DNA of 18,681 nt from Paraprevotella stercoravium. GTDB lineage: Bacteria > Bacteroidota > Bacteroidia > Bacteroidales > Bacteroidaceae. Of this stretch, positions 6,680-12,588 are shown piece after piece. A model generated the notes under the pieces. It ran no database searches. It was not told the origin of the DNA and worked only from the letters and a program-made list of their open reading frames with translations. The stretch spans positions 1-18,681 of the forward strand of contig JAHLFU010000270.1 of NCBI GenBank assembly GCA_018883665.1. The letters run 5' to 3'. Numbering within the stretch: position 1 is the stretch's first letter; each line of letters begins with the position of its first letter. The position numbers were made by a program, and so were the translations under genes.

Positions 6680-7047
6680 AATATAATTTTAGGAATAAAA
6701 ACAATACAACCGATGATAGCCGCCGCAATGGCCAAAATCAATACCGCACCGGATGCCAGATCCTTGGTGCGCTTGATGGCCTCATCATACTCTTGGGTTA
6801 CCCGGTCGGCCAAGGCTTCTATTGCGGAATTGACCGCCTCAGCAGCCAGCACCATACCTATGGCGAATATCACAGCTATCCATTCCGACATGCTGATACC
6901 GAAAAAGAAACCGGCCACCACCACACACACAGCCGCAAAGCAATGAATCCAGGCATTGGCTTCCTGAGTTATCAGCAAACGGATCCCGTGAAAAGCATAA
7001 CCAAAACTGCGCAACCGCTTGCGCAAGGTAAAACCGTTATTCTTCAT
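6667..7047 (-). CDS. dgkA: Diacylglycerol/undecaprenol kinase (DgkA family)
   Basis: A 126-residue integral membrane kinase with three predicted membrane helices (about 34-50, 55-70 and 100-120). The catalytic motifs are at the same positions as in the E. coli enzyme: E70-x-x-N73-S-A-I-E77 and the RTKDLASGAV segment with K95-D96. The family phosphorylates diacylglycerol (Gram-negative type) or undecaprenol (Gram-positive type) with ATP at the inner membrane. It starts 6 bp after the xth stop and overlaps the PAP2 gene by 13 bp. The neighbouring lipid phosphatase argues that both take part in membrane-lipid or carrier-lipid turnover. Confidence 0.94.
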   Translation of the reverse strand: MKNNGFTLRKRLRSFGYAFHGIRLLITQEANAWIHCFAAVCVVVAGFFFGISMSEWIAVIFAIGMVLAAEAVNSAIEALADRVTQEYDEAIKRTKDLASGAVLILAIAAAIIGCIVFIPKIILWLS

Positions 7048-7053
7048 CGGAAA

Positions 7054-7809
7054 TCAGAAGTTAATCTGTACCTCTACCGGACAGTGATCGGAACCGAATA
7101 TATCGGTATGAATATGGGCGCTCTGGAGTTTTTCGTCCAGACGGGAAGACACCACAAAGTAATCAATACGCCACCCGGCATTCTTTTCACGCGCCTTGAA
7201 GCGGTAAGACCACCAGGAGTAGATGTTCTCCATATCAGGATAGAAATAACGGAAAGAATCGGTAAAACCACTGTCGAGCAGATTCTGGAACTGCTCGCGT
7301 TCCTCATCTGTAAAACCGGCATTGCGGCGGTTGGTCTTTGGATTCTTCAAATCGATCTCTTTATGTGCCACATTCAAATCGCCGCAAAGCACTACGGGCT
7401 TCTTGGCGTCCAGTTCGCGGATATAAGCCTGGAAGTCGCGCTCCCATTCCATACGATAATCCAGACGTTTCAAGCCATCCTGTGAATTCGGAGTGTATAC
7501 AGTCACCATATAAAAGTCCGGCATCTCGAGAGTAATGACACGGCCTTCGTGATCGTGTTCCTCTTTTCCGATGCCATAAGTTACAGACAATGGTTCGTGC
7601 TTTGTGAAAATTGCCGTACCGGAATAACCTTTCTTTTCCGCATAATTCCAATAAGAATGATAGCCCTCAAACTCCAGATCCAACTGTCCGGCCTGCATCT
7701 TGGTTTCCTGCAGACAAAAGAAATCCGCATCCAAACGGGCAAACGCCTCTCGGAATCCCTTATCGCAACAAGCCCGCAAGCCGTTGACATTCCATGATAT
7801 AAACTTCAT
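7054..7809 (-). CDS. xth: Exodeoxyribonuclease III / AP endonuclease
   Basis: A 251-residue cytoplasmic DNA repair enzyme of the ExoIII/APE1 family, of normal length. The metal and catalytic residues are readable: N7 (SWNVNGLRA), E35 (LQETK), Y105 (VYTPN), D144 and N146 (CGDLNVAH), and D241-H242 (GSDHCPV). The RRNAGFTDEER and WWSYRFKAREKNAGWRIDYF segments are family hallmarks. It cuts DNA 5' to abasic sites and trims 3' blocked ends in base excision repair. It is the first gene of the xth-dgkA-PAP2 set and has the best minus-strand promoter in the window, 37 nt upstream of the start. It faces away from a lipoprotein of the same fold. Confidence 0.97.
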   Translation of the reverse strand: MKFISWNVNGLRACCDKGFREAFARLDADFFCLQETKMQAGQLDLEFEGYHSYWNYAEKKGYSGTAIFTKHEPLSVTYGIGKEEHDHEGRVITLEMPDFYMVTVYTPNSQDGLKRLDYRMEWERDFQAYIRELDAKKPVVLCGDLNVAHKEIDLKNPKTNRRNAGFTDEEREQFQNLLDSGFTDSFRYFYPDMENIYSWWSYRFKAREKNAGWRIDYFVVSSRLDEKLQSAHIHTDIFGSDHCPVEVQINF

Positions 7810-7845
7810 ATTTCTTTCTTAATTCTTAATAAAGGGTTAATGCTG

Positions 7846-7876
7846 CAAAAATACGCTTTATTTCCTTCTGTTCAAA
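7846..7876 (-). promoter_or_regulatory. Promoter of the xth-dgkA-PAP2 operon
   Basis: On the minus strand: -33 TTTG (7876-7873), 19-bp spacer, -7 TATTTTTG (7853-7846). This is a full match to the Bacteroidota consensus TTTG-N19-21-TAnnTTTG. Confidence 0.75.
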
Positions 7877-7914
7877 GAAATGTCCTGCAATGACCTGCCT
7901 TGAAAAAGATTCAT

Positions 7915-7922
7915 TAACTTTG
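7915..7922 (+). promoter_or_regulatory. -7 promoter box for the EEP-family lipoprotein
   Basis: TAACTTTG matches TAnnTTTG and lies 46 nt before the ATG at 7969. No clear -33 TTTG is seen. It does not overlap the divergent xth promoter. Confidence 0.5.
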
Positions 7923-7968
7923 CAGTACATTTCTTATCCTAATCTAGAAAAACAAAATCATTTTACCG

Positions 7969-9021
7969 ATGAAGAAGAATGCTTTTACTCTGTTCCGGAG
8001 CCTCAGTCTGGGACTGTTGCTGAGCGGCTGTTCCGTTTCAAAAGATATCAGCATGCTGCAATTCAATATCTGGCAGGAGGGCACCATGGTGCCTCAGGGA
8101 TACGAAGCTATCGTTCAGGAGATAGCTCGCCTGCAACCGGATTTTGTGATGCTGAGCGAGGTGCGCAATTATCACGATACACGTTTCTGCGACCGTATCG
8201 TTCAGTCGCTTCAGGAAAAAGGACTGGCTTACAATTCCTTCTACAGCTATGATTCCGGTCTGCTGAGCCGTTATCCCATAACCGATTCGACCACTATTTT
8301 CCCAATAAAAAACGACCATGGTACTATTTACAAGTTACGTACCACCCTGTATGGTCATTCCTGTGCGGTTTATACAGCGCATCTGGATTATCAGAACGAT
8401 ACCTATTATGAGGTGCGAGGATACGATGGCAACACTTGGCAAAAGATGGCAGCTCCATTGACAGATACCACAGAAATATTGAAACGAAATGCCTTGTCGC
8501 TTCGCGATGAAGCTATACATAACTTTATGGCCGACGCGCAGAAGGAAATTGCCGGAGGCAGTCTGGTGTTTTTGGGAGGGGATTTCAACGAACCGTCGCA
8601 TTTGGACTGGACCGAAGCTACAAAAGACAGTGCCGACCATCATGGAGTTGTCATTTCCTGGCCGGCTACCAGCACCTTGCAGCAACATGGTTTCCGAGAT
8701 GCTTATCGCACGCTCTATCCCAATCCGGTAACACATCCGGGATATACCTATCCATCGGATAATCCGGCACTGGCTCCGGAGAAGATAACCTGGACACCGG
8801 ACGCTGACGAACGGGAGCGTATTGATTTTATCTTCTATTATCCACATAAGAATCTGAAATTGAAAGAGGCTGCAGTTGTAGGACCAAACGGTTGCATTCG
8901 AAAAGGGAAACGGGCCCCTGAACTTTCTCAGGATTCTTTCATCCTTCCTCTAGATACATGGCCTTCGGATCATAAAGGAGTATGGGCAAAGTTTCGCTTG
9001 AAAGAAAAAAAGAGCAAATAG
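7969..9021 (+). CDS. Endonuclease/exonuclease/phosphatase-family lipoprotein
   Basis: A 350-residue lipoprotein: signal and lipobox LLSGC with the acylated Cys at 21. The rest is an EEP fold with its active-site residues in order: N33 (FNIW), E64 (MLSEVRN), D205/N207 (GGDFNEPSH), D286 (RIDFIFY) and D334-H335 (PSDHKGV). In this superfamily the fold cleaves phosphodiester or phosphomonoester bonds in nucleic acids, inositol phosphates or sphingomyelin. The lipid anchor places it in the periplasm or on the outer membrane, so a scavenging phosphodiesterase acting on extracellular substrate is more likely than DNA repair. The substrate is not predictable. It has its own -7 box and is the only gene on its transcript, ending about 180 nt before the nrdD promoter. 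Confidence 0.92.
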   Translation: MKKNAFTLFRSLSLGLLLSGCSVSKDISMLQFNIWQEGTMVPQGYEAIVQEIARLQPDFVMLSEVRNYHDTRFCDRIVQSLQEKGLAYNSFYSYDSGLLSRYPITDSTTIFPIKNDHGTIYKLRTTLYGHSCAVYTAHLDYQNDTYYEVRGYDGNTWQKMAAPLTDTTEILKRNALSLRDEAIHNFMADAQKEIAGGSLVFLGGDFNEPSHLDWTEATKDSADHHGVVISWPATSTLQQHGFRDAYRTLYPNPVTHPGYTYPSDNPALAPEKITWTPDADERERIDFIFYYPHKNLKLKEAAVVGPNGCIRKGKRAPELSQDSFILPLDTWPSDHKGVWAKFRLKEKKSK

Positions 9022-9204
9022 TAAAAAATATTTTTGTATAATTTTTTCGCAAATCATTTCTAACCGAAAAGAATCAGGAGAATTGCGGAAGATGCTTGAT
9101 TTTATAAGGCTTTTGCCAAATAACGGATGAAGTTTTTTTGTAATCAATACAAACTTTGGAGAAAAACTAAAGTCAAAAATAGAAAAATAAATACAGAAAA
9201 AAGG
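9022..9204. other. AT-rich gap, no gene seen
   Basis: Together with the leader downstream, the gene-free stretch 9022-9581 is 560 bases. This first part is AT-rich, with an AAAAATATTTTT palindrome just after the lipoprotein stop that may help termination. I see no convincing ORF, RNA gene or repeat in it. Confidence 0.5.
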
Positions 9205-9236
9205 TTTGGATAGCTCTTCAAAAAGATATATCTTTG
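9205..9236 (+). promoter_or_regulatory. Promoter of the riboswitch-nrdDG transcript
   Basis: -33 TTTG (9205-9208), 20-bp spacer, -7 TATCTTTG (9229-9236): a full Bacteroidota consensus. The start point would fall at about 9242, directly before the first base of riboswitch helix P1 (9244). Confidence 0.82.
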
Positions 9237-9241
9237 TCGTC

Positions 9242-9463
9242 GTTCAGGTGTTTGACCGGGCAATCCAGTCCGGCAAATGAAAAGGGAATCGGGTGCAAAT
9301 CCCGAACAGGCCCGCTGCTGTGAATCCTTTCACAAGCCTTGCCTTTACCACTATATTCCACTGGTTCAACAATGAACCGGGAAGGATGCAAGGCCGGAAA
9401 AGTCAGAAGACCTGCCTGAGCCTACCGAATAATATGTTTTCGCGGATTCAAGACATATTATAA
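9242..9463 (+). ncRNA. Cobalamin (adenosylcobalamin-type) riboswitch with P13 regulatory hairpin
   Basis: The conserved core can be read in order. P1 is TCAGG (9244-9248) with CCTGA (9415-9419). Then come GGGAATC (9284-9290) and P4, TCGGG/CCCGA (9289-9293/9301-9305), enclosing GTGCAAAT. The element AGGCCCGCTGCTGTGA is followed by P5 TGTGA/TCACA (9319-9323/9330-9334). A helix GCCTTGC/GCAAGGC spans 9336-9342/9388-9394. The B12 box AGTCAGAAGACCTGCC lies at 9401-9416, one base from consensus. A 9-bp hairpin (9429-9437/9453-9461) fits P13: its loop GGATTC (9444-9449) is complementary to GAATCC at 9322-9327 in P5/L5, the expected kissing pair. Binding of cobalamin should reduce expression of nrdDG. 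There is no U-tract, so control is probably translational or by RNA stability. Confidence 0.95.
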
Positions 9464-9581
9464 GCAAAGACTTCTATCCGGAATATCAAACCGTATTATT
9501 GATGACTTCCTAAAGAAAAACAGGGTAAGGGGATTCTTTGCTGAAAAACAAGCAATTAGACATTTAACATTGAAAAAAGAT

Positions 9582-11795
9582 ATGATTCAGACGGTACTAA
9601 AAAGGGACGGACGCATTGTTGAATTCAACAGAGAAAAGATCGTCACAGCCATACGCAAGGCCATGATGCAAACCGAATTGGGTGAAAACCAGGAGCTGGG
9701 ATTGCACATTGCCGAACACATTGCTGCAAAAGGCAAATCACAAATGACTGTGGAAGAGATTCAGGATGCGGTGGAAATCGAACTGATGAAGAGCAAAAGA
9801 AAAGACGTTGCTCAGAAGTATATTACCTATCGTAACCAGCGTAGCATCGCGCGAAAAGCCAAGACACGCGACATGTTTCTGGAAATCATCAATATCAAGT
9901 CAAATGATGTGACACGCGAGAACGCGAACATGAATGCCGACACTCCGGCAGGTATGATGATGAAATTTGCCAGTGAAACGACCAAACCCTTTGTAGATGA
10001 CTACCTTTTGAGCGAGGAGACCCGTCAGGCTGTAAAGAATAATTATCTGCACATCCATGACAAGGATTACTATCCGACCAAGAGTCTCACCTGTGTGCAG
10101 CACCCGTTGGATCATATCCTGAAAAACGGTTTCTCGGCCGGACATGGGGAATCCAGACCGGCCAAGAGAATTGAAACGGCCAGCATTCTGGGTTGTATCT
10201 CTCTGGAAACCGCACAGAACGAGATGCATGGCGGACAGGCCATTCCGGCTTTTGACTTCTACCTGGCTCCTTACGTACGGGCCAGCTATATAGAGGAGGT
10301 AAAAACTTTAGAGGAACTGACCGGTGAAGACTTGAAGCATCTTTATGAAGCGGAAATCGATGATTATCTGACTTTGCCTTTGGATGGTCTGCAAGGTGAC
10401 GCCCGTATGAAACAGCATGCCATCAATAAAACCGTAGCGCGCGTACATCAGTCTATGGAGGCATTTATCCATAATATGAACACCATTCACTCACGCGGTG
10501 GAAATCAAGTTGTATTCAGCTCCATAAACTATGGTACAGACACCTCGGCCGAAGGACGTTGTGTGATCCGTGAGCTGCTGACCAGTACTTATGAAGGTGT
10601 GGGTAATGGCGAGACTGCCATCTTCCCTATCCAGATCTGGAAAAAGAAAAGAGGCGTAAGCTATCTGCCGGAAGACCGGAACTATGACCTTTACTGTTAT
10701 GCCTGCAAGGTGACAGCCCGCCGTTTCTTCCCGAACTTCATCAATCTGGATGCCACTTTCAACCAGCATGAAATGTGGCGTGCCGATGACCCGAAACGTT
10801 ATCTGTATGAGACCGCTACCATGGGTTGCCGCACCCGTGTGTTCGAGAATTACTTCGGTCAGAAAACTTCTGTAGGACGAGGTAACTTGTCTTTCTCAAC
10901 CATCAACATCGTGCGTCTGGCCATTGAGTGCATGGATATCAAGAACGAAGAAGAGCGCATTGCCTCTTTCTTTGCAAAACTGGACCGTATGCTTGAGGTT
11001 ACAGCCAAGCAGCTGGATGACCGTTTCAAGTTCCAGTCCACCGCTTTTGTAAAACAGTTCCCATTGCTGATGAGCTCACTCTGGAATGGTGCGGAAAAAC
11101 TGGATCCGAATGAAACCATCGCTCCGGTAATCAATCAGGGTACTTTGGGTATCGGATTTATCGGACTGGCCGAATGTCTGGTAGCTTTGATCGGAAAGCA
11201 TCACGGAGAAAGCGAAAAAGCTCAGGAACTGGGATTGCGCATCGTAACTTATATGCGCGACCGTGCTGCCGATTTCTCAAAGACTTATCAACACAACTAC
11301 AGTGTATTGGCAACACCGGCTGAGGGACTGGCAGGACGTTTCACCAAGATAGACCGTAAGAAATTCGGTGTGCTTCCGGGAATCACAGACCGTGATTACT
11401 ATACCAACTCCAATCATGTACCGGTATATTACAAGTGCAGCGCGCGTCATAAGGCCGAAGTGGAAGCACCGTATCACGATCTGACCCGAGGCGGACACAT
11501 TTTCTATGTGGAGATTGACGGTGACGCCACACATAATCCGGAAGTAATCATGCGCGTGGTAGACATGATGGACCGTTACAACATCGGTTATGGCTCGGTA
11601 AACCATAACCGTAACCGTTGCATGGACTGCGGTTATGAGAATGCAGACGATCATCTGGAGAAATGTCCGAAATGCGGCAGCACCCACATTGACCGTCTGC
11701 AGCGTATCACCGGTTATCTGGTAGGTACCACAGACCGTTGGAATCAAGGTAAGCTGGCCGAGCTGAACGACCGTGTCATTCATACAAAAGACTAA
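9582..11795 (+). CDS. nrdD: Anaerobic (class III) ribonucleoside-triphosphate reductase
   Basis: The oxygen-sensitive glycyl-radical enzyme that makes dNTPs from NTPs under anaerobic conditions without cobalamin. The 737-residue protein begins with an ATP-cone (about 1-95, VLKRDGRIVEFNREKIVTAI), the overall-activity allosteric site. The large ten-stranded barrel follows, with a candidate thiyl-radical Cys416 in TMGCRTRVFENYF. The C-terminus has a zinc site of four cysteines (680, 683 in CMDC; 695, 698 in CPKC) and then the glycyl-radical loop RITGYLVGT with Gly711. The common RxCGY form has Thr before the Gly here. I chose ATG 9582; the frame extends to a TTG at 9570, but KRDG spacing and the AAAAAGAT preceding both nrdD and nrdG favour the ATG. 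It lies 18 bp before nrdG and is controlled by the upstream B12 riboswitch. Confidence 0.97.
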   Translation: MIQTVLKRDGRIVEFNREKIVTAIRKAMMQTELGENQELGLHIAEHIAAKGKSQMTVEEIQDAVEIELMKSKRKDVAQKYITYRNQRSIARKAKTRDMFLEIINIKSNDVTRENANMNADTPAGMMMKFASETTKPFVDDYLLSEETRQAVKNNYLHIHDKDYYPTKSLTCVQHPLDHILKNGFSAGHGESRPAKRIETASILGCISLETAQNEMHGGQAIPAFDFYLAPYVRASYIEEVKTLEELTGEDLKHLYEAEIDDYLTLPLDGLQGDARMKQHAINKTVARVHQSMEAFIHNMNTIHSRGGNQVVFSSINYGTDTSAEGRCVIRELLTSTYEGVGNGETAIFPIQIWKKKRGVSYLPEDRNYDLYCYACKVTARRFFPNFINLDATFNQHEMWRADDPKRYLYETATMGCRTRVFENYFGQKTSVGRGNLSFSTINIVRLAIECMDIKNEEERIASFFAKLDRMLEVTAKQLDDRFKFQSTAFVKQFPLLMSSLWNGAEKLDPNETIAPVINQGTLGIGFIGLAECLVALIGKHHGESEKAQELGLRIVTYMRDRAADFSKTYQHNYSVLATPAEGLAGRFTKIDRKKFGVLPGITDRDYYTNSNHVPVYYKCSARHKAEVEAPYHDLTRGGHIFYVEIDGDATHNPEVIMRVVDMMDRYNIGYGSVNHNRNRCMDCGYENADDHLEKCPKCGSTHIDRLQRITGYLVGTTDRWNQGKLAELNDRVIHTKD

Positions 11796-11813
11796 TTCAA
11801 GAATTAAAAAGAT

Positions 11814-12311
11814 ATGATTTCTGTCATCAAAATCGTGGAGGACACCACGGTAGACGGACCGGGATTCCGCACAACGGTTTACGCCGCGGGATGCCCGAAT
11901 GCCTGTCCGGGATGCCATAATCCGCAATCATGGAAAAAGAGCGCAGGCAAGCTGATGCCTGTTGATGAGATTATGAAAGTGATCCGGGCTGATGAATTTG
12001 CCGACGTGACTTTCAGTGGAGGTGATCCGATGTTCCAGCCGGAAGGCTTTACCAAACTGGCTCGGAAAATCAAAAAGGAGACCGGAAAGAACATCTGGTG
12101 CTACACCGGTTATACTTATGAACAGCTGTTGAAAAACGATCGCCAGAAGGAATTGCTCCAATGGATAGATGTATTGGTAGACGGACCTTTTATCGAATCT
12201 CAAAAGGATGAGGACCTGTTGTTCCGAGGCAGTCGCAACCAGCGCCTTATTGATGTGCCACGCTCGTTACACAACGGACATGTGGAACTCTATCATAGTG
12301 CAATAGTCTGA
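11814..12311 (+). CDS. nrdG: Anaerobic ribonucleotide reductase activating protein (radical SAM)
   Basis: A 165-residue radical SAM activase. It uses a 4Fe-4S cluster and S-adenosylmethionine to create the glycyl radical in NrdD. The cluster motif is CX3CX2C at C27, C31 and C34 (CPNACPGC), preceded by TVDGPGFRT. The SAM-binding GGDP motif is in VTFSGGDPMFQP, and the VLVDGPF segment is also typical. Length and layout are normal for NrdG. It follows nrdD by 18 bp on the same transcript, so it is under the same cobalamin control, as expected for a two-component enzyme. A strong hairpin ends the transcript 25 bp after the stop. Confidence 0.97.
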   Translation: MISVIKIVEDTTVDGPGFRTTVYAAGCPNACPGCHNPQSWKKSAGKLMPVDEIMKVIRADEFADVTFSGGDPMFQPEGFTKLARKIKKETGKNIWCYTGYTYEQLLKNDRQKELLQWIDVLVDGPFIESQKDEDLLFRGSRNQRLIDVPRSLHNGHVELYHSAIV

Positions 12312-12336
12312 ACAACTGTTGCGACCAGATTAAACG

Positions 12337-12389
12337 GGAATCCCCCAATGAAGCTTTATTTTATGAAATGGGCTTCATTGGGGGATTCC
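12337..12389 (+). terminator. Strong hairpin after nrdG
   Basis: A perfect 18-bp stem (GGAATCCCCCAATGAAGC at 12337-12354 against 12372-12389) with a 17-nt loop. No U-tract follows, so it may act mainly as a 3'-end stabiliser, with the second hairpin at 12460 completing termination. Confidence 0.7.
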
Positions 12390-12459
12390 GTATCTTAGGC
12401 AACTTCCTCATCTAGTCTGACGAAACTGATCCATTTCTGGAATCATGCTAACAAAAAAG

Positions 12460-12510
12460 GAGGGTGCATCAAACTCTATATCGAGTCATGATGCACCCTC
12501 TTCTCTTTTT
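12460..12510. terminator. Bidirectional terminator-like hairpin, GAGGGTG family
   Basis: A perfect 12-bp stem (GAGGGTGCATCA at 12460-12471 with TGATGCACCCTC at 12489-12500) has an inner ACTC/GAGT stem. It is preceded by AAAAAAG and followed by TTCTCTTTTT. It lies between the convergent nrdG and S9 peptidase genes and can serve both. A related hairpin is at 18554-18605. Confidence 0.75.
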
Positions 12511-12588
12511 GGAAAACTCAATTCTCTGATTCATATTTTCAGAAATTGAGTTTTGTCATATCTCTTATGCTTCTTCGCAGGAAACGGC

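Noticed and set aside
8335..8847. A 170-codon antisense frame opposite the EEP lipoprotein
   Set aside because: No motif, no promoter or plausible start context; antisense to a well-supported gene.
9242..9463. Riboswitch read as the leader of a btuB or cobalamin transport gene
   Set aside because: The next gene on the strand is nrdD, with no transporter or cobalamin gene between or nearby.
9570..9581. TTG start for nrdD giving four extra residues
   Set aside because: ATG 9582 has the same AAAAAGAT context as nrdG and gives the usual spacing to the KRDG motif of the ATP-cone.
12460..12500. Inverted repeat as an insertion-sequence end or remnant
   Set aside because: No transposase fragment, target duplication or second matching end nearby; the A-run/stem/T-run form fits a terminator better.
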